From: Sphingobacteriales bacterium 16-39-50
GTDB taxonomy: Bacteria > Bacteroidota > Bacteroidia > Sphingobacteriales > Sphingobacteriaceae
Length of the DNA: 64,000 bases
Direction of reading: 5' to 3'
Assembly (NCBI GenBank): GCA_002257025.1
Contig: NCHA01000008.1
Coordinates: 124,001-188,000, forward strand
Shown: piece after piece, positions 26,665 through 36,195 of the stretch
Layout of the letters: each line of letters starts with the position of its first letter
Position numbering within the stretch: position 1 is the stretch's first letter
The notes under the pieces: model-generated
The model's input: only the letters and a program-made list of their open reading frames with translations
The model's database searches: none
Told to the model about the DNA's origin: nothing
Translations under genes and position numbers: made by a program

Positions 26665-29600
26665 ATGAATCATTTACGAAATGTATTTGCTCTTGGAGCA
26701 GTTTTTTCTGCTACTCTCGCCAATGCCCAACTAGCTCCACCAATCACATCCAACCCTGATGTTGTTCTTGAACCATGGTCGTATACCGAAAACTTCGAGG
26801 ATCGCGAGTTAGGAGCTTGGGCGTCATACCCTCACTGGCAGGATATTGCCTACAATCAGGATTTTCGCCCGAATGAAATTGTTCCTGGTGATCCTAATAT
26901 TTCGGTGGTTCAAAAGGTTCGTGCATTTACCAATGTAGATGCTTATGCCGGTGCACAGAAGCTGCTCGACATGTATCTTGTTCCCGGTGCAAGCGTAAAA
27001 TTCAGGTATTATTTGAAGTCAAACACTCCTTCAGAATATTATAAGGTCAGGTTTGCTGCAGGTAATCTCGGAAAACTGGATTATACGATCAATAATCCTG
27101 AAAGGAATAAGTGGGTGACAGCTACGGTAAGTTTTAATGATCTGGTGTCTGAGAATCCTAAGATTTCAGGAAAGGATAAGGTCAAGATTTATGCTTTAGC
27201 TTTTATTACTAAATTCCCCTCAGCAGATCCGGATATGCCGATCTATTTTGGAATTGATGATATTTCCTTTACTGCCGCACGAGAAACAGCATTCCGTTTC
27301 AATGCTCCGGAAATGTTCAAATTGCCTGAATATGCCCAGTATATTCCAAAAAAGCATTATGCCGCCGGAGATAATTTCAATCTTGTTGGTAAATGGCCGC
27401 TGGATGCGAAAAATGTAAACCTTGAAATTGTTTCATTTGCTGATCAGTCTAAATCTTTTTTTAAGGGCGATTTAACTAAGTCGGGTACTGATTGGTCGCT
27501 TAAACCTTTGAAACTTGCTTTTCCCGAAGGACTTTATATCGGAAAGATTAAAGCTTTGGATGGTGCTAAGGAATTGGCACATACAGAATTTACGATTCAT
27601 ATTGCTCCTCAGAGCATGGCAGGAAAACATCCCCGCTTATTATTTGATGCAGAAAAGAAGAAAGAGCTGGATGTAAAAATTAAGCAGCCTGAGTTTAAAA
27701 AAGTATATGATGATATCCTTAAGAATGCAAAAGCTCAGCGTGACAAGATTCCTGTTAGCAGTCTGATTTTTGATCTGGACCAGTTTCCAAAAGAGGACTG
27801 GCTTCCAACCTGGTCGGCATGGGGTGATAAGATCTATCATACTGGCGAAGCCCTTCGTTTAAATGCAAGAGCTTATGCTTTTCATGGGGATAAAGAAGCT
27901 GGTAATTATGTTAAAGATGTTCTGGTTAAGATATCAGGCTGGCCAAACTGGACACATCCATGGCAAACTAATCGTGGTCGCTACAGTGAACACCGTACAG
28001 GTAGCTGGGCACACCGGGTTGCTGAGGCTTATGACCTGACCTATGATGTGATGACTCCTGCTGAGAGCAGTGTTATTCGTAAAGCGATTATGGCCAATAT
28101 CGTTGATGGCGCTCACCGTACCTATGTGTACAATGATGACATTACAGCCGCTACATCAAACTGGCTGGCTATGATCTTAGGCGGATCTTTAATGAATATG
28201 GCTGCTGTTTATGCAGACGGACCTGAAACTGAAAATCTGGAACCGTACTTCACCGGTGGTTTGATAAAATATTACCGCTTCATTAATCGTGTAGTAGATC
28301 AGAAAGATGGAGCCTGGGGTGAAGGATATGGATACAACAGCTATTCTTTCTCCAATATGGCATACAGTCTTCCTTCCTTAAATAATGTCTTTAAGATCGA
28401 TCTTACTGCACCTTTGGTTGGAAGTTATAATGAGTTTATATGGGGTGGTTTAATTAAGAGTAAACTGTGGTTTGAATACGGTGATTCAGGAGGTGCAATG
28501 GTACCCGCAACATTCTGGAGTTTTCTGCTCGAAAAAAGAAGAGAACCACGTTTAAGCTGGTTTTATAATTATATGAAAACTCAGGAGAATTATGAGGATG
28601 TAATTTTTAATACCAAAAATATTCCTGAGGATAGTGTTTTTGATGAGAATCCTGTAAAAGTATTCCGCGAAATTGGAACAACAGTTTTCAAAAGTGGTTG
28701 GGAAAAGGATGATTTTTCATTCGTTATGCGTACCGGTGCATTTTATAATCACCAGCATATCGATCAGGGAAGTATCTGGCTAGCAGATAAAGGAGTTTTG
28801 TTCATTGAAGAACGTCACCTCAAAAACTCTACTTATTATGATGATCCGATCTATCAGTCAAAACTGATTCAGCCGGTTGCACATTCAACGATACTTATTG
28901 ATGGGAATGAGCAGAGTCAGCGTACCGGAGATCACCTTTATCATGCACCCGGTTTTGATGATCATGCCTATATCGCTAATTTCCTTGATGGGAAAGATGC
29001 CGCATTTTCTTCAGGTAATATCGGACGTATATACTTTGATAAAGTAAAAGATCTGAGCCGGAATGTATTGTTTATCAAGCCGCGTACCCTTTTAATGCTG
29101 GATACTGCTATTCCTTCTGAGAAGGATGCGAAAGTTACCCTGCTTTATCAGACTGCAGAACTTGAACATATCAAGGCTGGAAAGGATGTTTCAAATATCA
29201 CTAAGGGAGGCGTGACACTTAATTTCATGCACCTTGCTCCTAAAGTTGTTGAAACAGAAGCTGAGGAAACCCCTCATTACCTGTACACATTACAGCGTGT
29301 GCGTCATTTGAAGAAGGAAGGAATGTTAAAGGTTTCTGCCAGTACTACAAACCGTCAGCCGCTTGTTATGGCTAATTTAATTACTACTGATGGCAGTAAT
29401 GGAGTTTCTGAAGTAATTACTGAAGAGGGTGATGGATTTGTGAGTGGTGTGGCATCCGGTAAGAAATTCGCTTTCAGTACCAAGCCGGGTAAAGTTTATC
29501 AAACCGGAGGAATTGAGACCGATGCCGCTTCGATGACATGGAGTGCCGACAGAGATTTTGTTGCGCTGGCAACAAGTTTCAGTAATAAAAATGCTTCAAA

Positions 29601-29817
29601 AATGCTCAATTCATCAGAAGTTTTAACTTTTGAATGGTCGGCTGATGGAATTAAATATGCTGTAGGAAAAACTGCAAAACTGAGTATTTCTTCTGCATCA
29701 AAACCAAAATCTGTACTTTTGAATGGCAAGGCAACCCGTAATTTCAGCTATGATAAGGCTAAAAAGCAGATATTGCTGGAAGTGCAGGCGGGAGAGGGAG
29801 TGATTAAGGTTAATTAA
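26665..29817 (+). CDS. Heparinase II/III-family lyase-like protein 3, altered active site
   Basis: This 1050-residue protein has a signal peptide ending LANAQ and the same order of domains as those at 3817 and 17249: a beta-rich N-terminal module (SYTENFEDRELGAWASYPHW), Ig-like segment, toroid and heparinase II/III sandwich. It differs at one key place. The Asn-His pair of the other two reads N499-W500 (ATSNWLAM). The metal-site histidines remain in part: H696-Q-H698 in YNHQHIDQGS. If N-H is catalytic as in PL15/PL17 relatives, this paralogue may be inactive, use another base, or act on a different linkage. It follows the GlcNAc operon and precedes the hexuronate genes. Confidence 0.78.
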   Translation: MNHLRNVFALGAVFSATLANAQLAPPITSNPDVVLEPWSYTENFEDRELGAWASYPHWQDIAYNQDFRPNEIVPGDPNISVVQKVRAFTNVDAYAGAQKLLDMYLVPGASVKFRYYLKSNTPSEYYKVRFAAGNLGKLDYTINNPERNKWVTATVSFNDLVSENPKISGKDKVKIYALAFITKFPSADPDMPIYFGIDDISFTAARETAFRFNAPEMFKLPEYAQYIPKKHYAAGDNFNLVGKWPLDAKNVNLEIVSFADQSKSFFKGDLTKSGTDWSLKPLKLAFPEGLYIGKIKALDGAKELAHTEFTIHIAPQSMAGKHPRLLFDAEKKKELDVKIKQPEFKKVYDDILKNAKAQRDKIPVSSLIFDLDQFPKEDWLPTWSAWGDKIYHTGEALRLNARAYAFHGDKEAGNYVKDVLVKISGWPNWTHPWQTNRGRYSEHRTGSWAHRVAEAYDLTYDVMTPAESSVIRKAIMANIVDGAHRTYVYNDDITAATSNWLAMILGGSLMNMAAVYADGPETENLEPYFTGGLIKYYRFINRVVDQKDGAWGEGYGYNSYSFSNMAYSLPSLNNVFKIDLTAPLVGSYNEFIWGGLIKSKLWFEYGDSGGAMVPATFWSFLLEKRREPRLSWFYNYMKTQENYEDVIFNTKNIPEDSVFDENPVKVFREIGTTVFKSGWEKDDFSFVMRTGAFYNHQHIDQGSIWLADKGVLFIEERHLKNSTYYDDPIYQSKLIQPVAHSTILIDGNEQSQRTGDHLYHAPGFDDHAYIANFLDGKDAAFSSGNIGRIYFDKVKDLSRNVLFIKPRTLLMLDTAIPSEKDAKVTLLYQTAELEHIKAGKDVSNITKGGVTLNFMHLAPKVVETEAEETPHYLYTLQRVRHLKKEGMLKVSASTTNRQPLVMANLITTDGSNGVSEVITEEGDGFVSGVASGKKFAFSTKPGKVYQTGGIETDAASMTWSADRDFVALATSFSNKNASKMLNSSEVLTFEWSADGIKYAVGKTAKLSISSASKPKSVLLNGKATRNFSYDKAKKQILLEVQAGEGVIKVN

Positions 29818-30128
29818 TAGGGTATTGAGTATTGAGTAGTGAGTATTGAGACGAATCCGGGTTCATTAGAAAGTATCAAGAACCAAGAATCAAGAATCAA
29901 GACCTATTGCGGGTTCATTTGAAATTTAGTTTTCAGACTTATGAATTTACCTGGGCATCATGCAAGATAAATTCGTCAGTCGCTCGCTAAGGTGTTAAGA
30001 ATCAAGAACCAAGAATCAAGACATATTCTTGTTCATTTGAAATTTGTGCTCAAGGATATTAACTATAAATACGTCATTTGACAATTAGGATAAATTACTA
30101 ACAACCAACAACTGACAACCGACAAAAC
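29818..30128. repeat. Word repeats and copy 2 of the 58-bp dispersed repeat
   Basis: GAGTATTGAGTAGTGAGTATTGAG follows the lyase-like stop codon. AAGAATCAAGAACCAAGA-type words recur at about 29870-29905 and 29997-30022, and AACAACCAACAACTGACAACC-type words at about 30098-30126. Bases 29917-29974 are the second copy of the repeat at 9083. No gene was found in this 311-base gap. Confidence 0.7.
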
Positions 30129-30944
30129 ATGGAAGAATTCTCATTAAAAGGCAAAGTAATAGTAGTAACAGGAGGCACAGGTATTCTTGGCGATTCATTT
30201 ATTAAGGGAATAGTCAAAGCAGGTGGTGCAGTAGGGATTTTAGGCAGAAATAAGGATGTTGCCAATGAGCGTGCAGATGCAATTAACAAAAACGGTGGAA
30301 GGGCAGTTGCTCTCATTGCGGATGCAATGGATGAGGGGCAATTGATTGACGCCAAAAACAAGGTATTGGATACTTTCGGAAGGATTGATGGACTGGTGAA
30401 CGGTGCAGGTGGCAATCAGCCTCATGGTGTACTTTTGCCGGGGGATGATATTTTTAAAATGAATCTTGATGGGATGAAACGTGTGATGGATCTTAATACC
30501 TGGGGTACCCTGATTCCAACCCAGATCTTTGGGGAAGCAATGGTTAATTCTGTTGAGAAGGGTAGTATCGTGAATATTTCTTCTATGAATTCAAAGCGTG
30601 CTATAACCAGAGTATTAGGTTATAATATGGGTAAGGCAGCGGTTGATTGTTATAATCAATGGTTTGCTGTAGAATTAGCAAATCGCTATGGTGATCGTAT
30701 CCGCATGAATGCGCTGGCACCGGGTTTCTTTCTTACCGAACAAAACAGAAATTTATTAACCAACCCTGATGGAACATTTACTGACAGGGGCGAGAAGGTG
30801 ATTAGAAACACCCCATTCAAAAGATTTGGTCATCCGGATGAGTTGCAGGGAGCCCTCGTTTGGTTATTAAGCGATGCTTCTAAATTCGTTACCGGTTCTA
30901 TGGTTTGTGTTGATGGCGGTTTTTCAATTTTTGCTGGAGTTTAA
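30129..30944 (+). CDS. SDR oxidoreductase, probable fructuronate reductase (UxuB-like)
   Basis: This 271-residue short-chain dehydrogenase has the nucleotide-binding TGGTGILG near the N-terminus, [16 protein letters not shown] with the catalytic Ser, YNMGKAA (the YxxxK motif) and [11 protein letters not shown] at the end. In Bacteroidota an SDR of this type stands directly before mannonate dehydratase and fills the fructuronate-to-mannonate step that E. coli performs with the unrelated UxuB. Here its stop overlaps the uxuA start (TAATG), so the two are coupled. The substrate is inferred from this neighbour, not from the sequence. It acts in the cytoplasm with NAD(P)H. Confidence 0.8.
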   Translation: MEEFSLKGKVIVVTGGTGILGDSFIKGIVKAGGAVGILGRNKDVANERADAINKNGGRAVALIADAMDEGQLIDAKNKVLDTFGRIDGLVNGAGGNQPHGVLLPGDDIFKMNLDGMKRVMDLNTWGTLIPTQIFGEAMVNSVEKGSIVNISSMNSKRAITRVLGYNMGKAAVDCYNQWFAVELANRYGDRIRMNALAPGFFLTEQNRNLLTNPDGTFTDRGEKVIRNTPFKRFGHPDELQGALVWLLSDASKFVTGSMVCVDGGFSIFAGV

Positions 30945-32140
30945 TGAATACAAATTATAAAATAGACGGATCCTGCGCAATGCAGCAAACCATGCGATGG
31001 TATGGCCCGAACGATCCTGTGAGTCTTTCAGATATCCGTCAGGCGGGATGTACCGGAATAGTATCGGCATTACACCATATCCCAAATGGAGAGGTATGGC
31101 CAATTGAAGATATTCAAAAAAGACAAAAAGAGGTCGCGGATGCTGGCATGATATGGAGCGTGGTTGAAAGCGTTCCGGTTCATGAAAATATCAAGACGCA
31201 AATCGGTCCCTTTCTGAAATATATTGATAATTACAAGCAAAGTATCCGGAATTTATCCTCATGTGGTATTAAGTGTATTACTTATAATTTCATGCCGGTT
31301 CTTGATTGGACGAGGACAGACCTGGCCTATACGGTGGAAGATGGATCTAAAGCCCTGCGTTTTGAAAAAGCTGCTTTCATTGCCTTCGACCTGTTTATTT
31401 TAAAACGTCCGGGTGCTGAAGCTGAATATTCAGATGAAGAAATAAGTCGTGCGAAACTTCGGTTTGACGGAATGACTGATGATGAAAGACATCTCCTGAC
31501 AAGAAATATTATTGCTGGTTTACCCGGAAGTGAAGAGAGTTTCACTATTGAGCAATTTCAGCAGGCTTTGGACACCTATAAGGGCATAAATGCAGATCGT
31601 CTTCGTCAAAATCTGATCTATTTTTTAAGTGAAATCATTCCGGTTGCACATGAGAATGGAGTTAAAATGGTCATTCATCCCGATGACCCACCTTATGGTA
31701 TACTTGGTTTACCAAGGGTTGTGAGCACTGCGGCAGATTTTAAAGCTCTGATCACAGCTATTCCATCATTGTCTAACGGACTTTGTTTTTGTACAGGTTC
31801 TTTTGGTGTTAGGGCTGATAATGATTTGGCTGCGATGGTAGAACAATTTGGCGATCGCATCAACTTCATACATTTAAGAAGTACCCGTCGTAACGAGTGG
31901 GGTGATTTCTATGAGGATAATCATTTAGATGGCAATGTGGATATGTACGCGGTTGTTAAGCAATTGGTAAAGATATCCCATGCGAGAAATGTTTCCATTC
32001 CAATGCGTCCCGATCACGGGCACCAGATGCTTGATGATCTGAAGAAGAAAACCAACCCCGGCTATTCGGCAATTGGCCGCCTTAGAGGATTAGCAGAGTT
32101 AAGGGGACTAGAATATGGGATCATTAGGAGTGAGATGTGA
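30944..32140 (+). CDS. uxuA: Mannonate dehydratase
   Basis: This 398-residue enzyme dehydrates D-mannonate to 2-keto-3-deoxygluconate in hexuronate breakdown. [19 protein letters not shown] and [16 protein letters not shown] match the conserved UxuA N-terminus, and the metal-site motifs [30 protein letters not shown] and MRPDHGHQ are present. The start given overlaps the SDR stop by one base and adds 12 residues before the usual MQQT; the in-frame ATG at 30980 is an alternative. The downstream steps (KDG kinase, KDPG aldolase) and uronate isomerase are not in the window. Confidence 0.92.
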   Translation: MNTNYKIDGSCAMQQTMRWYGPNDPVSLSDIRQAGCTGIVSALHHIPNGEVWPIEDIQKRQKEVADAGMIWSVVESVPVHENIKTQIGPFLKYIDNYKQSIRNLSSCGIKCITYNFMPVLDWTRTDLAYTVEDGSKALRFEKAAFIAFDLFILKRPGAEAEYSDEEISRAKLRFDGMTDDERHLLTRNIIAGLPGSEESFTIEQFQQALDTYKGINADRLRQNLIYFLSEIIPVAHENGVKMVIHPDDPPYGILGLPRVVSTAADFKALITAIPSLSNGLCFCTGSFGVRADNDLAAMVEQFGDRINFIHLRSTRRNEWGDFYEDNHLDGNVDMYAVVKQLVKISHARNVSIPMRPDHGHQMLDDLKKKTNPGYSAIGRLRGLAELRGLEYGIIRSEM

Positions 32141-32532
32141 GATATAAGATGTGAGAAATGAGATGTGAGATTCACTCTTATTTCTCACCCGATAGCTATC
32201 AGGGTTCAATTTCCATTTCCTATTTCCCATTCCCTATTTATTCCCCTTTTAGAAGCAAATGCAATCTCGTGCATACTACCTTAGTAAAGCTTCATTCACT
32301 CTGATTTTTCAATCTGTTTTTATTTAATTGAATTACAATTTTAAAGAATTGCCATTTTAAGATTATATTCAATATCAAAATGAATTTTTTGTTGTAGAAG
32401 GCCATGGGTGTTGAAAACCATGGAAATCCGTACCTGGGTAGATATTTTGAAAACTGTAATTGCCAACAGGTCTTATAAAGATCAAAAGAAATTATTTTAC
32501 GATAATGCCTTAAAATTTTATAATATTTAAGT
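32141..32532. other. 392-bp gap without a gene
   Basis: GAGATGTGAGA-type words fill the first 30 bases. CCCGATAGCTATCAGGG (32188-32204) is a near-perfect palindrome related to the one at 9144. A pyrimidine-rich stretch (TTTCCCATTCCCTATTTATT) follows, then AT-rich DNA with CCATGG occurring twice near 32403 and 32418. I see no RNA gene or clear promoter. Confidence 0.6.
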
Positions 32533-33624
32533 ATGTCATTTCTCTTTCGCTCAATTTCTTTTCTGTTTTTCTTAAGTTTTCTGACAGGTATATCAATTGC
32601 CCAGGATAAGCGAAAGTTTAAGATCTTTCAGTTTCCAGCAAACATGATCCCAACGATAGATGGAAAAGTTGAGGATTGGAAAATGGTAGATCCCTCATAC
32701 AATATCGGTATGGATCAATTATGGGATGACAGGGATGATAGCGTCAGACATCGCTTTGCTGATCCTAAAAATCTTGATGTAAATGTAAAGGTCGGATGGG
32801 TAAAGGGAATGAACAGGTTGTATTTTCTATATGAAGCTTACGATGATTATTGGGACTTTTCATTAACAAATCTACATAATGATATCTTCGAAGTGGTTGT
32901 TGACGGAGATCAGTCGGGTGGTCCATTTATCAGTTCTTTTCATCCTAATAAGAACCTGAATCAGATGGATACTTATTTTTCCTACCAGGGAGTACATGCT
33001 CAGAACTATCACATTTTTACGCCGGCTAAAGAAAAAGATTGGGCAATGGTCTGGGGAAGTCAACCATGGATTAAAGATCTGCCTTATGCCAATGCTGCTT
33101 ATAATTACAACTTTAAACCTGGTGAATCGGGACGCTTAACCCTCGAATTCTGGATTACTCCTTTTGATTATGCCGGTCCTGAAGGTGCTTCCAGAGCGCT
33201 TGAATCAGTTTTAACAGAGAATAAGGAAATTGGCCTAAGCTGGGCAGTACTTGATTATGACGACGTAAAGGCAACCAAATACAATGGATTTTGGAATCTC
33301 AGTAAAGTGCGGGAGATGTATGGAAATGCATCCTATCTGCTTCCTTTTCGCCTGATGCCATTGGAGAAGCCTTATCTAAAACCAATAGATGCTCAATGGT
33401 CATTTATTGTAACGGATATGAATCGTCGGATGGTTTCCTTTACTGATCAGTCATTTGGTGAAATTTCCACTTGGAACTGGGACTTTGGTGATGGAACTAG
33501 CTCAGATAAGCAGCATACTGTTCATTTCTTCCAGAAACCAGGGCAATATGTAGTGACTTTATCAATTAAGGGGCCTGCCGGTACCTCTCGTTTGTCAAAA
33601 GTCTGGGATGTTACCTTAAAATAA
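32533..33624 (+). CDS. Exported CBM9-like protein with C-terminal PKD domain
   Basis: This 363-residue protein has a signal peptide ending ISIAQ. The N-terminal domain (to about residue 270) has the CBM9/DOMON-like pattern (MIPTIDGKVEDWKMV, RLYFLYEAYDDYWDF, DIFEVVVDGDQSGG). From about 280 to the end lies a PKD domain, recognisable from WNWDFGDGTSS and the closing GQYVVTLSI. Such proteins bind glycans or display other domains at the cell surface. It resembles the simpler CBM9-like protein at 8306 in fold, not closely in sequence. There is no lipobox and no catalytic motif. It is separated from uxuA by nearly 400 bases and probably has its own promoter. Confidence 0.72.
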   Translation: MSFLFRSISFLFFLSFLTGISIAQDKRKFKIFQFPANMIPTIDGKVEDWKMVDPSYNIGMDQLWDDRDDSVRHRFADPKNLDVNVKVGWVKGMNRLYFLYEAYDDYWDFSLTNLHNDIFEVVVDGDQSGGPFISSFHPNKNLNQMDTYFSYQGVHAQNYHIFTPAKEKDWAMVWGSQPWIKDLPYANAAYNYNFKPGESGRLTLEFWITPFDYAGPEGASRALESVLTENKEIGLSWAVLDYDDVKATKYNGFWNLSKVREMYGNASYLLPFRLMPLEKPYLKPIDAQWSFIVTDMNRRMVSFTDQSFGEISTWNWDFGDGTSSDKQHTVHFFQKPGQYVVTLSIKGPAGTSRLSKVWDVTLK

Positions 33625-33660
33625 CGTGAGTTCGATTAAACTATCTAAAGATTAATATTT

Positions 33661-33814
33661 AACCACATAGATTGGCTTTATTTTGCTTTAAAGGAAACAT
33701 AGTTTGTAAATCATATAGATTGAAGCAAAGCTTCAAGGCTATCTGTGTCTAAAATATAGGTTAGTACCTATAAAATGCTATGTTTCCCTGCCTGCCGCAG
33801 GCAGCTATGTGGTT
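33661..33814. repeat. AACCACATAG inverted-repeat element, 154 bp, composite
   Basis: The element begins AACCACATAG (33661) and ends CTATGTGGTT (33805-33814). Inner arms GAAACATAG and CTATGTTTC pair as well, and CTGCCTGCCGCAGGCAG (33788-33804) forms a 17-base palindrome just inside the right end. This palindrome family also occurs at 3632 and 14261. The rest of 33625-33926 is AT-rich and empty. Confidence 0.75.
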
Positions 33815-33926
33815 TTTTAAATATTATGTCGAGTTCACTTTAAAAAAATCAGAAATTATGTTCATGATTTCGAAAAATAGTACTAGTTGTTGATCAGAAT
33901 TTAATGAACTTTTATTCTTTAGAACA

Positions 33927-36134
33927 ATGAAGCCCTGCAGCAAAAAACTTAATATGATTAACCTGAAACAATTTTCTTTTTTATTCTTCATTGGTCTGGG
34001 CTTCTTTTGTATTTCTTGTGATAACTCTGACAATAAAAACGAATGGAGTGTTTACGGCGGAAGCAAGGAACGTATTCAGTATTCAGAGCTGGACGCGATA
34101 GATACTTCCAATGTTGAAAATTTACAGCTGGCCTGGATTTACCATACTAAAGATGCAGAATCAGGCAGTCAGCTTCAGGCGAATCCTCTTATCGTTGATG
34201 GGGTACTTTATGGTGTTTCCGCACAATTAAAACTGTTTGCTGTAGATGCCCTTAGCGGAAAGGAAAAATGGGTATTTAACCCGGTCGATTCCATGATGGT
34301 TGATATTCAGGGAAGACAAAGCTATGGAATGAACGCCTGTCGCGGGATTGCACTTTATAAGGGTAAAAACAAAGAACATCTGCTTTATTATACGGTAGGT
34401 TCTTCCTTATTCTGTATAAACAGTGCCACAGGTAAACCGGTTGTTTCTTTTGGAAATAAGGGTCGCATACCGCTCCATGATGGCCTTGACCTGGATAGGG
34501 ATTTATCAAATTTAAGAGTCACGGCAACTTCACCAGGGGTAATATATAAGGATCTTATTATCCTTGGGACTAGTTTGTCGGAAGAAGAGGAATCTGCTCC
34601 GGGTCATATCAGGGCATATGATGTTCATACAGGCAAATTGAAATGGATGTTCAGGACAATACCTGAACCAGGGGATGTTGGATATGATTCATGGGAAGAC
34701 CCTGAGGCTCATAAATATGTAGGAGGGGCAAATGCTTGGGGCGGACTTAGTTTAGATGAAAAGAGAGGAATGGTTTTTGCCTCTACAGGGGCTGCCGTCC
34801 CCGATTTTTATGGAGGTAAAAGAAAAGGAGATAATCTTTTTTCGAATAGTATTCTTGCGCTTGACGCAGAAACCGGAAAATATATCTGGCATTTTCAGGG
34901 TGTTCATCATGATTTATGGGATTATGACTTTCCTACATCTCCGGTTCTGGTTTCAATAAAAAAAGATGGTAAAAATATTGATGCGGTAGTACAGGTTAGT
35001 AAGCAAGGGTTTATCTACATGCTCGAAAGAGAAACCGGAAAACCTGTACATCCCATTGTTGAAAAGCCAGTACCTGGATCGGATCTTATTGGTGAGCAGA
35101 CTTCTCCAACACAGCCTTTCCCAACAGTGCTTCCTCCTTTTGTGAGACAGGAGTTTAGGGAATCAGATCTTAATAATGTTATACCGGACTCTTCTTTTCA
35201 GGATCTGAAGAAAAGGTTTTTAAGCCATAAATCTGGTAATATGTTCATTCCCCCAAGTCTGCAGGGAACACTCGTATTACCCGGATTAACCGGAGGTGCG
35301 GAGTGGGGCGGACCTTCCTTTGACCCTTCCAGTGGTATCCTTTATATTAACGCTACTGAAATGCCATGGGTGGTAACTATGATCGATACTTTGGTAGAGA
35401 AGCTGCCAGAATCTACTCAAACAAATTTGCAGGCAGGTAAAAGCATTTACAATAAGAGTTGTAAAGGTTGTCATGGTGCTGATCTCAAAGGCTCAGGTAA
35501 TTTTCCTTCATTGCTCAATCTTCAGGCAAAGTATGATGAATTGAAATTCAAAAATATCATATCAACCGGACAGCGGATGATGCCTGCTTTTAAGCATTTT
35601 AGTGAAGAAGATAAAACAGCCCTGGCATCGTATTTACTAAATATAGAATCAAAACAAAAGATGACTTTTAATCCGGTAACTAAGTTAAGTCATCCTTTCT
35701 ATCGTTCACCTTATCGTTTTGGCGGGTATAAACAGTTTTTAACAAAAGAAGGCTACCCTGGAATTAAGCCACCATGGGGTACTTTAAGTGCTATTGAGCT
35801 CAGTACGGGGCGCTTGGTTTGGAAAAATACCCTCGGAGATTACCCTGAATTGAAGGCTAAAGGTATTCACGCCGGTACAGAAAATTGGGGAGGATCTGTG
35901 GTAACTGCCGGAGGATTGGTATTTATTGCTGCAACAAGGGATGAAAAATTCAGGGCTTTCAATAAAGCGACAGGTAAACTTTTATTTGAAACTACTTTGC
36001 CTGCCGGGGGATATGCTACACCATCTGTGTATAGTGTGAATGGTAAGCAGTTTGTGGTAATTGCATCAGGTGGAGGAAGAATGAGAACTAAATCGGCGGA
36101 TACCTATGTTGCTTATGCCTTACCCGATAAATAA
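33927..36134 (+). CDS. PQQ-dependent dehydrogenase-like lipoprotein with inserted heme c site
   Basis: This 735-residue protein carries a lipobox ending CISC31, so it should be membrane-anchored. The body is an eight-bladed PQQ propeller with repeated tryptophan-type blades (GKEKWVFNP, GKLKWMFRT, GKYIWHFQG, GRLVWKN) and HHDLWDYDFP, typical of alcohol/glucose/quinate dehydrogenases. A cytochrome c segment is inserted within the propeller, with C512-K-G-C515-H516 and a distal Met likely in GQRMMPAF. This is the arrangement of Bacteroidota PQQ dehydrogenases. It would pass electrons from a sugar or alcohol to the respiratory chain. No PQQ synthesis genes lie nearby. An ATG nine codons downstream is an alternative start. 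Confidence 0.82.
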   Translation: MKPCSKKLNMINLKQFSFLFFIGLGFFCISCDNSDNKNEWSVYGGSKERIQYSELDAIDTSNVENLQLAWIYHTKDAESGSQLQANPLIVDGVLYGVSAQLKLFAVDALSGKEKWVFNPVDSMMVDIQGRQSYGMNACRGIALYKGKNKEHLLYYTVGSSLFCINSATGKPVVSFGNKGRIPLHDGLDLDRDLSNLRVTATSPGVIYKDLIILGTSLSEEEESAPGHIRAYDVHTGKLKWMFRTIPEPGDVGYDSWEDPEAHKYVGGANAWGGLSLDEKRGMVFASTGAAVPDFYGGKRKGDNLFSNSILALDAETGKYIWHFQGVHHDLWDYDFPTSPVLVSIKKDGKNIDAVVQVSKQGFIYMLERETGKPVHPIVEKPVPGSDLIGEQTSPTQPFPTVLPPFVRQEFRESDLNNVIPDSSFQDLKKRFLSHKSGNMFIPPSLQGTLVLPGLTGGAEWGGPSFDPSSGILYINATEMPWVVTMIDTLVEKLPESTQTNLQAGKSIYNKSCKGCHGADLKGSGNFPSLLNLQAKYDELKFKNIISTGQRMMPAFKHFSEEDKTALASYLLNIESKQKMTFNPVTKLSHPFYRSPYRFGGYKQFLTKEGYPGIKPPWGTLSAIELSTGRLVWKNTLGDYPELKAKGIHAGTENWGGSVVTAGGLVFIAATRDEKFRAFNKATGKLLFETTLPAGGYATPSVYSVNGKQFVVIASGGGRMRTKSADTYVAYALPDK

Positions 36135-36195
36135 AATTTATAGCTAACGAATCAGTATTGAAAAACTAAATTTTAAGCATTATAAATTAAAACAA

